A stretch of DNA of 64,000 nt from Sabethes cyaneus (lineage: Eukaryota; Arthropoda; Insecta; Diptera; Culicidae): assembly GCF_943734655.1 (NCBI RefSeq), contig NC_071355.1, positions 14,116,768 through 14,180,767 of the forward strand, read 5' to 3'. Of this stretch, positions 49,001-57,935 are shown one piece after another. Position 1 is the stretch's first letter. Each line of letters opens with the position of its first letter. The position numbers and the translations under genes are program-made. The notes under the pieces were generated by a model that did no database searches, had not been told where the DNA came from, and worked only from the letters and a program-made list of their open reading frames with translations.

Positions 49001-49475
49001 TTAACAATCTACAAGACGCTGATTAGACCGGTAGTCCTTTACGGCCATGAGACATGGACTATGCTCGTGGAGGACCAACGCGCCCTTAGTGTTTTCGAAC
49101 GGAAGGTGTTGCGCACCATCTACGGCGGAGTGCAGATGGAAGACGGAACGTGGAGGAGGCGAATGAACCATGAATTGCATCAGCTGCTTAGGGAACCACC
49201 CATCGCTGCCACCGCAAAAATCGGTCGCCTGCGATGGGCTGGGCATGTCGTGAGGATGTCGGACGACTGCCCGGTTAAAAAAGTTCTCAATAACGATCCG
49301 ACTGGAACGAGACGGCGGGGCGCGCAGCGAGCAAGATGGATCGATCAAGTGGAAGGCGACCTGCGGACCCTACGTAGACTACGTGGCTGGCGAATTGCGG
49401 CCATGGACCGAGTAGAATGGAGACGACTTCTTCGTACAGCAGAGGAAACCACGGCCTGGAGCTGATTAAGTAAGT
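46083..49475 (+). mobile_element. Full-length, apparently recent RTE-clade retrotransposon
   Basis: The element has a ~300-bp 5' UTR, one long ORF, an almost absent 3' UTR and a (TAAG)n tail, all typical of RTE elements. It is flanked by AAGTAGTTTTTCGC (46069-46082 and 49476-49489; the last 12 bp are unambiguous, the first two merge with the tail). The intact ORF and exact TSD suggest a young, possibly still active copy. Older relatives lie at 21360, 27625, 57940/60320 and 63905. Confidence 0.9.
46388..49465 (+). CDS. RTE retrotransposon polyprotein: AP endonuclease + reverse transcriptase
   Basis: Translation from the ATG at 46388 gives about 1025 residues without a stop. The first ~270 residues form an AP-type endonuclease: GTWNCKSLG (Asn), ALQELCW (Glu), VIGDMNAQVG (Asp/Asn), QIDHVLIDG and SDHFLVAV (Ser-Asp-His). 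The reverse transcriptase follows: NNKAAGADQLPGELLKYGG, WTEGIVCPIYKKGD, YRAITLLNAAYKVLSQLL, THHLFIDFKSAYDTIDR (first catalytic Asp), SRRGLRQGDGLSCLLFN and LLGFADDVDIITRT (FADD box). The C-terminal part includes RPVVLYGHETW and RLRWAGHVVRM, conserved in RTE. The protein nicks target DNA and primes cDNA synthesis there. The frame is open to GTG at 46376, but ATG 46388 is the plausible start. No separate ORF1 is seen. Confidence 0.92.
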   Translation: MVLRRDRGLGAGPTSRPGKLKVTNNEEENRDRNNRRRPTRRNKDYDWKLGTWNCKSLGFPGCDRIIYDELHPRNFEVVALQELCWTGQKVWKSGHRAATFYQSCGTTNELGTGFIVLGKMRQRVIGWQPINARMCKLRIKGNGRFFNYSIINVHCPHEGRPDDEKEAFYAQLEQVYDGCPRRDVKIVIGDMNAQVGREAIYRPVIGPNSLHAATNDNGQRCVNFAASRGMVVRSTFFPRKDIHKSTWRSPDHRIENQIDHVLIDGKFFSDVINVRTYRSANIDSDHFLVAVCMRSKLSTVHNTRRSRTPRPNIEQLRVTGVAQEYAWQLEAALPTEEQLGAATLEDGWKGIKTAIGSTALAALGTMNPNRRNDWFDGECEQLVQEKNAARARMLQYRTRANVDRYKQARNRQNSVFRRKKRQQEDRDREAMEELYRANDKRRFYEKLNRSRKGHVPQADMCRDSDGNLLTNEREVIERWKQYYDEHLNGDVAEHGGDDMAIDLGARAEDDRIPAPDLQEVAEEIGRLKNNKAAGADQLPGELLKYGGDALARALHWIIVKIWEDELLPEEWTEGIVCPIYKKGDKLDCCNYRAITLLNAAYKVLSQLLCRRLSPFAKEFVGQYQAGFMGARATTDQIFALRQVLQKCREYNVPTHHLFIDFKSAYDTIDRDQLWQIMHYYGFPDKLTRLVKATMDRVMCVVRVSGAVSSPFGSRRGLRQGDGLSCLLFNIALEGVIRRAGIDTSGTIFTKSVQLLGFADDVDIITRTFERMAETYIGLKAEAKRIGLVINVSKTKYMKGRGSREVNADLHPRIHLDGDEIEVVEEFVYLGSLVTADNDTSREIQRRIMAGNRAYFGLRRTLRSNKIRHRTKLTIYKTLIRPVVLYGHETWTMLVEDQRALSVFERKVLRTIYGGVQMEDGTWRRRMNHELHQLLREPPIAATAKIGRLRWAGHVVRMSDDCPVKKVLNNDPTGTRRRGAQRARWIDQVEGDLRTLRRLRGWRIAAMDRVEWRRLLRTAEETTAWS

Positions 49476-49798
49476 AAGTAGTTTTTCGCCTGATAAAAAA
49501 GTTTTTGCGTAGACATCACCGAGAATCTGCTCCCATATTGCATGAGGTTTGCAATGCTATGAACCATTTTCAGGTTTATCCAGCTAAATCGCTTTTTGAG
49601 CATTGTGGCTACTATGCAGGAGGGACTTTCCTGCCCGAGAAAGACCTTGAACAAGATCCGCCGAAGTTGAGGTTTGCTTGAAGTCAGTCATTAAAAAAAT
49701 AGACTATTATTTTATTTTATTCAATTTTTTTTGAGAAGTTAAAATAAAGAGAAAATTTATCGAAAACAATGTTTTGCTTAAATATGGTCAATATCTTC

Positions 49799-52491
49799 TC
49801 AATCCGTTACTTTAGCGGACAATACTTGCCTGAGTTCACTCTCTTCAGGTCGTACAGTCGTCTCCAGTGCTGAAAACCATTCCGAACCAGTCGCTCCTCT
49901 TGCTCTCATTGCACTTAATCTCGTAGAAACTGATTCTAATATTGACAGCGCTGAAGATACGTCCTTTTCAATTGCAGATATTTCTTTCATCCTCCCGTCG
50001 TTCACTACATTTGCTACGATCATTCCTCGATGTACCGCTTGTAGCCTTGCCGATTCCGATTCTGCAGCCTATCTAAACTACTTCGCCAATTCCAATGGGG
50101 GAGAACTAGCTTTTTTTAACTGATCTTGTTCATGTGCTGGTGACGAGTTAATTAAGTTTGCCCATAATAGCCAAGAACTATAGTGCCCTTCGATATCGAG
50201 GTGGTTTTTACGTAAGTCATGCGCAAGAGCTGCATTATCCTGGGCTGAATGAGCCCCTGAACGATCTGGATTTTGTGGTGTAATAAGTGTACGCAACATT
50301 TTTTGGTACTGAGCATTCGTCTCCACGCTCACAGAGTACACATAAACAAATACTTTAATGGGCCGTTCCCTCCAAGTCTGCAAAATTCGATTTGTGATTG
50401 CGGATACATTGTAAACTTTTTTTCGTTTGATCCTGTAGCGTCACAAAATCATCCATGTCGTTAAAATCAGGTTTTCACACCAGATAGGGATATCATCAAT
50501 GAATATAACTTTTCGGTTGATTTGTGGCATTGCTGTTTTCCAGATGCACCGAAGAATTTGCTCTAAAGTGTTACCAAAAATATTTTCCACAGAAAAACTT
50601 TTCAGACGCAGCTGATTCCGGAAGTGTTTCTCATAAAATGTTGCCTTCAAACAGAACACATGATTTACAGCGCATCCGTACTCGTTTGTGTAATCAAAGT
50701 TTACACTATCTTCATCAAAATTGCAAGCGATTCCATTGCACAGTGGTCTAAAAAGCGAAATACGTGATCGTTTGATATAGCGCCGAAACGTGAAGTTTTT
50801 CGCATATAGTACCTTTAGGAACATTTCATGGTATAACAAGCCCCTTCTTGTGAGAAACATCTTTGGGTGATTAATTCCATTAAAAGTGAGATACGAAATT
50901 TATTTTGTCGTATATTCGAGATACAGGTTTGGTACTTTCGGCAAATTTGTAGTAAATATCAATACAAACAACTTTGTCAAAGACACCATACTTGTATCTC
51001 TTCATAGAAATTGTCTATGAAGCGTTATTCGAAAACAAACCCTTCAAAACAGTTTTTAAACCCTGACTTGTTCCGGTCAACTTTTACGTGTTCATAGTGT
51101 TCTAGAAAGTTGTTTATCTTGCTAAAATCAACGTTTTTGTAGAACATTATTATACGCGATTCTCTGCAGTTTCGGAGATTTCGAGCTTTTTTGATAAAAA
51201 ATAGTATTTCTTTGAGCATAAATATTTCCCAAAGTGGCAAATGGTGGCAAATCAAACAGCCCTTACTTAAAAGTACAACATAACGATGTGTTGCTTATTT
51301 TATTTTTGGTTTGAGTAAAGTTAATTGTTAACTGCTTGTCAATTCGTGTTTTCTAATAAAATAGTTATTTAGTCATTCCGAGAAAATTCGGCCTTCTGAG
51401 ACTGTTGCTGAAATTCGGCCTTTTGGATTTCGGCCATTCGTGATTCGACCATTTGTGTTTCGGCCATTCAGTACCAGCCCATTAAGAGTGTAATCTTTTG
51501 AAAAGACACCAATCCAAGGTATAGAACAAAATAGACTTAACTTAGTCATTTGAAAGCTTCTCTCTTATTAATTTCGTCAAATAATTTTGAGTCTACATTC
51601 ATTTTCGACTCGAAACTAGGCGCAAAATTTGCTGATAACTCAACTTGTTAGAAAGAGATTGTCAACGTAAACAAAATGGCATTTATTGCATCCGAAGTAC
51701 ATTTTAATTGTTCTATAAATATGATTGAGATGGATTTTTAAAACAACTATAACTATTGGGGATACAAACAGATACAGCCAAGGGATACTTGCTTTTAAAG
51801 GTTTTTTGTTGTACTTTCAAGTAGGAGTTGTTTGATCTGCCACCATTTGCCACCTTGGGAAATATTTATGCTCAAAGTAGTACTATTTTTCATCAAAAAT
51901 GCTCAAAATCTCCGAAACTGCAGAAAATCGCGTATAATAATGTTCTACAAAAACGTTGATTTTAGCAAGATAAACAACTTTCTAGAACACTATGAACACG
52001 TAAAGGATGATCAGAATAAGTCAGGGTTTAAAAACTGTTTTGAAGGGTTCGTCCACGAATAACGCTTCATAGACAATTTCCATGAAGAGATACAAGTATG
52101 GTGACTTTGACAAAGTTTTTTGCATTGATATTTACTACAACTTTGCCGAAAGTACCAAACCTGTATCTCGAATATACGACAAAATAAATTTCGTATCTCA
52201 CTTTTAATGGAATTAATCACCCAAAGATGTTTCTCACAAGAAGGGGCTTGTTATACCATGAAATGTTCCTAAAGGTACTATATGCGAAAAACTTCACGTT
52301 TCGGCGCTATATCAAACGATCACGTATTTCGCTGATTGAACCACTGTGCATTGTCTTCGATTGCTTCTTGGGAATCGTCCTCAATAAGATGTTCCTCCTG
52401 CATATATTCGTCTTCCTCTGAGCTGAAAACAAACTTCAAATAATTATTATGTTGCAACTTGCAATAGGAAAATCTACGCTTACCGGTCCAT
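49799..52491 (-). pseudogene. Unknown spliced acidic/coiled-coil gene, split by a Transib-like element
   Basis: On the reverse strand ATG 52491 opens an 8-bp exon (52484-52491), then a 61-bp intron with GTAAGC donor and TTTTCAG acceptor, then exon 2 from 52422. The start is acidic (DRSEEDEYMQEEHLIEDDSQ). At 52354/52353 a 1610-bp element is inserted. The frame resumes at 50733 (NFDEDSVNFDYTNEYGC, KVIFIDDIPIW) and runs, in the same frame, through TGA 50441-50443, TAG 50078-50080 and TAG 50069-50071 to a stop at 49799. Later parts read QTWRERPIKVFVYVY, DIEGHYSSWLLWANLI and a helical KDVSSALSILESVSTRLSA segment. Total about 330 residues. I do not recognise the family. Convergent placement with the DD34E transposase suggests an accessory protein of the same transposon; a degraded host gene is the alternative. 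Confidence 0.6.
50739..52348. mobile_element. Transib-like non-autonomous element with CACAGTG ends and ~545-bp TIRs
   Basis: The left end CACAGTGGTCTAAAAAGCG and right end CGCTGATTGAACCACTGTG are inverted, and the match runs inward to about 51284 / 51806, so each arm is about 545 bp. CATTG lies on both sides (50734-50738, 52349-52353), a 5-bp TSD. CACWGTG-type termini with 5-bp TSDs are the hallmark of Transib elements, the relatives of RAG1 (family knowledge). The 520-bp centre has no transposase. ORFs at 51025-51255 and 51832-52062 are the two arms read outward-in and are not genes. Confidence 0.75.
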
Positions 52492-52907
52492 TTATTTTAT
52501 ATTTTTCATTGTTATTCCCATTAATACTTCGATAATTCGAAAAAAGATTATTCTACTTCAGCGGCAACTCCAGATTTGTGCTACGAAAAAAACTATTCCA
52601 GCTGTCAACTGCAAATGGACCAGTCATCAACAAAAGCTTTGTACACTGAGAAAATAATGGGATAATTTTTCACATTACTTTAATTTTTACAATCAAGTTT
52701 GATTGTAAGGTAGACTTAGTTAGCTTCATTTACTTTTGCAAATATGTATGACAATATTGTTTTTTATGCAAAATATTCGAAATTCGATTCATACGATGCC
52801 ATTTTGTTTAAAAACAATATTATCACTAACTCTCAAGCCAAACTCACCAGAAATTTTCTACAGTGCAAATAACTTCGCAAGTCAAATGTCAGTTGGGGCG
52901 GTTGGGG

Positions 52908-53372
52908 TAGGGTTGCCAAGTAACCGGTTTTTGGCCGGCCCGACCGGCTTTTACTTGCAAAGCCGGTGGCCGGTCAATCCGGCAAAAAGGCCGGTTTTCC
53001 GACATATAAAGCCGGATTTGTACTTTTTGCCTGATTTGCTAGATTTTCTGATAAATTTATTAGCAATCCTGAGCAGTGGAACATTGAAGATAGCCAGTTT
53101 TGCAGTGACAATACTTTGCTTCTAGCGGTAATATAAACTCTTAAACGATTCTACCTGTAAATGATTGAAAGTACTCAAAAGGCACTGAAAGTGTACAAAC
53201 TGAAATTTTGGGTAAAAATTTCAACCAATTTTGGCTTGTTGCTACCGATATTTCAATTACTCTCTGCGACAAATAACGCACTTTTTTACGCCACTAACCC
53301 CCGTCCCCCCTCTTCTTTTGGAAGGCCGGACCGACCGGCCGGTTTTTGTAATTTTCAGACTTGGCAACCCTA
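52908..53372. mobile_element. hAT-like MITE, 465 bp
   Basis: The ends TAGGGTTGCCAAGTAACCGG and ...CAGACTTGGCAACCCTA are inverted, with subterminal GGCCGGCCCGACCGGC / GGCCGGACCGACCGGCC. Flanks GGTTGGGG (52900-52907) and GGTTGTGG (53373-53380) agree at 7 of 8 positions, an 8-bp TSD. Non-coding. Confidence 0.8.
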
Positions 53373-53380
53373 GGTTGTGG

Positions 53381-53965
53381 CAACCCGTCCTCGTATTATG
53401 AATTTTATCTGCATTGACAATATATTCGCTTCGCTTCGGGTTGGTCTTTTCAATTCTCTTTATCCGCTCATTTGGTGGGTAAAAATTCGTCTGTGAAATC
53501 TATATCTTCTAGAAATGGTTGCCTAAATTCTCTTTCATTTCACTTCACCTTATGCACTAGACTCTAACGCCGTACGCGGGCTAATTATCGCATTTAGAAC
53601 TCATTCTAATTCGTCAGCCGAATCCAGTTAGGAAAGCTGGTTGACTGCGCCGATGCGTCTGAATCATTATCTATTTTGCTTTTCTTTTCTAACATTATGT
53701 GAACGTTCGGTTAAAACAAACTAACTGCATTCCTGAGTTATGATTCAACTTTTATGACCTGAAGGGTCAGCTGTGTTCCGTGCACCGGTTGTGGGTTTTT
53801 ATTTGGTTACAACTTCTAAATTGACACACTAAATAACGATTCTAAATGACGCTCAAGTAATAAATTGAAAGATGCTCCTTGGCGTCTTTGTTCCTATGCC
53901 AGTAAGCTAATTCTTGAGGCCAATATTAGATTTATAAACGAAAATTCAATTAAAAAATTTCAAGT
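53381..53965. other. Spacer, nothing recognised
   Basis: Mixed-composition sequence between the hAT MITE and the gag-like ORF. No gene or repeat is recognised. Confidence 0.35.
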
Positions 53966-54472
53966 TCAAAATTGACGAATGGGTTCGCAACAAAGGTGGT
54001 CCTCAATGAGATTTTGCAGTAGGAGACGGACATCGTCCAGTTTAGTGCCGTCCTTCATAAAAAGGTCTTCGTATTTCTGGAACCATCGGCCGAACACACA
54101 GCCATTCTCGGAGTAGGAGCAAAACTCACGGATATTGGACGTACACGATTCGATCATGAAGTTCGGGCTACTCGCTGGTCGGGTCGGTGCTTCTTGATTG
54201 CTGAAACGTTTTATCATGGCCATGAGACTAGCGTTTTGTTCCGCCTGATGCCGATTCTGCTGGAGAATAACACTTTCGGGAAAATTAAAATAACTAGACG
54301 GCCTAGGACTAGGATTTTTATTAAACAATGAACTTGATAGTTTGGATTGTGAAAAAGAAATGAAAAGAATTTTTATGTCACCACAGGCGCGATTACTTCG
54401 ATGGATGCCACTACCACCACCACCACCACCAGTTGCCCGTGGTAACAAAAATTTAGAATTAAAATCAATCAT
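53966..54472 (-). pseudogene. Ty3/gypsy gag-like N-terminal fragment
   Basis: A 168-codon reverse-strand ORF. Its C-terminal half (QQNRHQAEQNASLMAMI, then NIREFCSYSENGCVFGRWF and KYEDLFMKDGTKLDDVRLLL) resembles the start of gag in insect Ty3/gypsy elements of the 'I-x-EF-x-YD-x-E-x-G-x-x-F-x-x-W' type. The usual continuation is missing: the frame ends 13 residues after RLLLQNL. The N-terminus has a Gly run from a GGT/CCA repeat. This is an old, truncated copy or a possible host-captured exon; no splice partner was found. It sits 1 kb upstream of the odorant-binding gene, on the opposite strand. Confidence 0.55.
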
Positions 54473-55492
54473 TTGTGCAAATTTTTATGAAAACAGCTTA
54501 AACAAGTTTAAATGTTAAGTGTACATGCTACCTACAGTTAGCAAATTTTAAACTAAAATAGAGCATACTAACTTTTTCATGGATGTCTAAAAAGTAGTCA
54601 TAAGATAGAGGCTATTTTTCACATAAATACACATTCAGTTTTGGAAAAACAAACGTAACTTTTTTGATAAGAATTCTTTTTATTGAGATTTTATCAGAAT
54701 ACGAAACGAATAACAAATCGATTTAAATATAAGCATTCATAGAAGAGTGGATTAATACTTACTGTTTTATACAATAAAAATAAGAGATAAAAAGAATATT
54801 AAATTCATACGATTGATCGTAGCCAAGACTAAAACATAAAAATTATAGCCCCTCCGGTTGCGGTTGCCGTCATCGCCGCCACGGATTCTAAACCCAGACC
54901 CAGATCGATGGATGCCCCACAAGTGATAGGTTAAAGCGCGTCGCACACAACACAATAAACCCGCAAGTGGGTATATTGAATGTCGGTCATCAAAAAAGCC
55001 ATTTAGGTGCAATAAAACCACTAGAAGAGGATGCTTCGCTGGAGGTAGTTTGACATTGGCGCTCTTTTTTGACAGTTAAAATGAGGGCCACGGTACATGT
55101 CGGCGCAACAGAAGACGGAAGGGGGGGGGGGGGGGACGTATGCTTTTATAGGCTCATAAAGTTTAACAATAATTTGCTCATAAAAGCCGCTCTCTAATGG
55201 TTTGTTTTGACGCCTCCGTCGTTGTTGATGTTGTTGTTTCCGCTCCGGTTGCCTTGATGCACCGATATGAAGCCGCTCTAGCGAGATAAGCCATTAAGAA
55301 GGTTGTAATCTTAAAACAAACTGTGATCGAAACGAAAAGCTTGCGGCACCACCCTAGTAGCATTTCAGTCTGGAGGTGTCAGAATCACTAAACTGCGAAT
55401 GCCTCGCAGTAGCGTTCGTAGCGTGCAGTTGCTCAGATCAGCTTAGTTGAACTTGAAAGTATTATTCGAATTAATTCAGCAAACGAAGCAAG
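54473..55492. other. Spacer upstream of the odorant-binding gene
   Basis: AT-rich, with a G homopolymer near 55122. Small ORFs at 54767-55021 and 55178-55363 (reverse) have no known motif. The promoter of the downstream gene should lie in the last ~150 bp; no TATA box is evident. Confidence 0.4.
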
Positions 55493-56047
55493 ATGAGATC
55501 ATTCGCGCTTATATCAATCTCCAGTGTTGCGGTTTTGCTGATCAATTTTGCGGTTTGTTACGAAAGATCAGTCAAATGAGCTATTCGCTCATGCTAATCT
55601 GTATCATCCTTGGTTTTCAGTCACCATCGCACCAGCAAGATATTACCAAACTTCCAGATATCGAAGGTTATAAACTGCACTGCATCGAAGCAAGCGGCAT
55701 AACCGAATCCTCGGCCAAAAAGGTGCAAAGTGGTGAGCAGATCGCCTCCCCTGATCAACCGACCAAGGTCTGTCTCCATCAAAACGCAAAACTTAGCTTG
55801 ACTAAACCGGGCTATAATTATTTATTGTTTACAGTGTTACGTGCAGTGTTTCTTCCAACGGCTACGACTAATGAACGAGAAAGGCGAGGTGCAGAAGGAT
55901 AAGTTGATTAAATTTTTAACCAAAGTGGTGGATGAAGAACAGGCAAAAGCAGTGGTGGAAAAGTGCAACGCACGGCGAACCAATCCATGTGATACGGCAT
56001 TCGACATGTTTATGTGCTATCAGAAAAATAAGGCTAAATTATTTTAA
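55493..56047 (+). CDS. Classic odorant-binding protein (PBP/GOBP family), 3 exons
   Basis: Exons 55493-55570, 55621-55767 and 55835-56047; introns of 50 and 67 bp, GT-AG, both phase 0. The product is 145 residues, the usual OBP size. A signal peptide covers about residues 1-22 (MRSFALISISSVAVLLINF). Six cysteines follow at 47, 76, 80, 119, 127 and 136, with the diagnostic three-residue C2-C3 spacing (KCYVQC) and eight residues between C5 and C6; C4-C5 is seven rather than the common eight. KGEVQKDKLIKFL and the YQKN end fit the family. OBPs are secreted into sensillar lymph or other fluids and carry small hydrophobic ligands. Which ligand or tissue cannot be read from sequence. The 50-bp first intron with donor GTCAAA is the least certain part; transcript data would settle it. 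Confidence 0.9.
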
Positions 56048-56087
56048 CAGTGTGAATTGTTAACGTTTTTTATTGTTTTAACATAAA

Positions 56088-56093
56088 AATAAA
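56088..56093 (+). terminator. AATAAA polyadenylation signal of the OBP gene
   Basis: AATAAA 41 bp after the stop codon of the odorant-binding gene, in a T/A-rich 3' end. Position fits a short insect 3' UTR. Confidence 0.6.
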
Positions 56094-56454
56094 AGTTCAT
56101 TTCAAAACAAAATTATTTTATTTGAACTGGTTTAAAAAAACGGCTTTTGCCGTAATGAATACAATTGCACTGTTATTATTCTTCGTGACGACTGATGCTA
56201 ATAATACTGAGAAATACGTTGCGAATAAAGGCAATTATTTTATTCAAGTTTAATTGGCAATTGTTCCTTTCGATGTGTGAAAAACAGGTTGCTCAATTTG
56301 TGTATATGTTAATATTCATCACCATGACAATATTTGCGTGGTGGGGTTGTTCTAAAATTTTAACCCGCACTTCAACCACTCACCAAATTGTAATATTTGA
56401 TTTGTATTTATATGGCAATTGGTCTAAAAAAAAGTATTTTAAAAAAAATGAACG

Positions 56455-56590
56455 TGAGTATGTAATGTACGTTCGGCCATAGCTCCAGAACGCCTAAACC
56501 GTTCACCACCAAACTTAGCATACATATTTCTTGGTATTGGGGAATCAACATAGCAAGGTTGTTGCTCACTGACAAGAGTGGGAGACCCAA
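56455..56590. repeat. Dispersed repeat-like segment
   Basis: The stretch 'CATAGCTCCAGAACGCCTAAACC ... AGGTTGTTGCTCACTGACAAG' has the style of dispersed insect repeats ('x-AAACCGTTCACC-x-AAACTTAGCATAC'), similar in type to 2540-2640. No ORF. Confidence 0.35.
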
Positions 56591-56614
56591 ATTTGGAAAA
56601 AAACGATTTTGTAT

Positions 56615-56830
56615 TTCTTGGACTGAGCGATTGCCTCCATCTCACCGGTTGGGAAACGCTGTATGATGACAGCGCCAAGACCATACATTGATGCATCTGC
56701 TGCGACGATGACCTTCTTTGACGGATCGTACATATGACAGTAAAATGAATTAGAATTCGTCCACCGACTGCTGGCAGGCTTTGATTCAGCACCAGCAAAC
56801 GTCCTTCTTGAGCAGATTGTACAAAGGAGC
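56615..56830 (-). pseudogene. Ty3/gypsy pol fragment (RT/RNase H junction)
   Basis: The reverse strand reads KAPLYNLLKKDVCW, then after a frameshift YDPSKKVIVAADASMYGLGA and a V-I-I-Q-R-F-P...EAIAQS tail. The ADASxxGLGA box is the start of gypsy RNase H, preceded in the family by the 'L-K-x-x-L' thumb region, so order and orientation fit. It is a short, broken relic. Confidence 0.65.
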
Positions 56831-56849
56831 CTTCAGTTGCTTCATCTGC

Positions 56850-57935
56850 TATCGTAGTTGATAGCACTGAGGTAGAAACGGACCTGCATGTCATCCTTCG
56901 GAGCCTGTCACCTACCAGTGCATTGTTCAGCCCCATCTCCACACACACGGACTGATACGTTTGTCTGATTTGCGTAGGATGACTATTGGAGCTGGCGCTA
57001 GAAATGATGGATGAATTGATCTTACGAGTGTTGAATGCCGTTGTCGTTGACCAGGCTGCTAATCGACACTGACCACAGATCGAAAAGATCCATAGTTTCG
57101 ATTCCCTCGTATAGAACGCAGTCCTTAGGATGGTTGGGAAGGATGGTATTTAAGAGTGCTCAGCTTGCGTAGCAATCTCACTTCCCAAGTGACAATTTTA
57201 AAGCCACTTGGTTTCATTTGAATTTTATAAAGGTTTTATTGCGGTTTTAATCATTACCTCTGGAACGACTGGAGCGATCTTATTCGGGGCCCCTTTGTCC
57301 CTCAGTCACTTGTACATCTGTTATTGTCACAAAATAATGCAAGAAACAAAACTCTTTTTCTTCATTTGAATATGTCTATCACTTTTGTCAGTTTCCCTTC
57401 TATTGTTTTCCCATCGACGCAAAACCTTTTTTACGCTTTGAACCCTCCCTTGTTAATGGCCACCAAATTCTCCCTTTCAGAAATCTAGCCATTTGTACAA
57501 ATGCTACCGTTCCAAATGAAAGAGAAATGCACACCTTTATCCATTTGAACCTTCCTCCCCCCTTGTAAAAGACCGGTCCCCTTTTTTGTCAACCTCCCTG
57601 CGCTGATTCTTTTATGTCAAACATGAGAAGCCATCCAGGCGTTCCGGAGTTATGGCGTATTATACATTCATACTCAACGTACCTCGTCCCGCCCTCTGAA
57701 GGCATCTTCCCAGTCAACTCCCCATTCTGACACACAACTAATTATGCACCGGTTTTCTCTATGAAAATACCTATAACGGAAACGAAACAAAGTCACTCCA
57801 CAGCACCGCATCTTGCATCACCATCTCATTTGTACTCTCACTCATCTAAAAAATTTAAGTGAGCTGACTATGAGATTAGGGCCCTTGTAAAAACGTATAT
57901 TCATAGTCTTAATAGACTTAGCGGTTGCAAAAATT
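56850..57935. other. Long stretch without a recognised gene
   Basis: No motif-bearing ORF. Some text near 56880-57130 may be diverged retroelement sequence, but I cannot place it. 57280-57780 is C/T-rich on the plus strand. Confidence 0.35.

Larger units (their letters stand above)
45228..49681 (+). pseudogene. DD34E Tc1/mariner-type transposase, split by an RTE
   Basis: A frame opening at ATG 45228 (MENIIISSVRRKHANP) reads an HTH-like N-terminus, has in-frame stops at 45351-45353 and 45438-45440, then continues through FPDEVAFDNREM (first Asp), HSVWVMDGAKIHCD (second Asp) and FLPPYCPFFNPIEVVF (Glu). I count 34 residues between the second Asp and the Glu, the DD34E pattern of Tc1-like enzymes. 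The frame is cut right after EVVFR at 46082 by the RTE and resumes at 49490 with LIKKFLRRHHRE, ending at the TGA before 49682. Removing the RTE and one TSD copy joins the parts in frame. Because of two stops and the insertion it cannot be functional. Family name beyond Tc1/mariner-like is uncertain. Confidence 0.8.
45052..52586. mobile_element. Candidate DNA transposon with two convergent genes, decayed
   Basis: A plus-strand DD34E transposase (45228-49681) converges on a minus-strand spliced gene (52491-49799). Outside the two start codons lie matching inverted sequences: 45052-45082 and 52556-52586 agree at 25 of 31 positions (core AGCACAAATC(A/T)GGAGT), as expected for subterminal inverted repeats of one element. 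The exact termini and TSD were not found. Two later insertions sit inside: an RTE (46083-49475) and a Transib-like element (50739-52348). That both genes are one mobile unit is inference from orientation, the inverted match and equal decay. Confidence 0.5.

Noticed and set aside
51025..52062. Two matching small proteins on opposite strands (51025-51255 and 51832-52062)
   Set aside because: They are the two inverted arms of the Transib-like element; no independent coding evidence.
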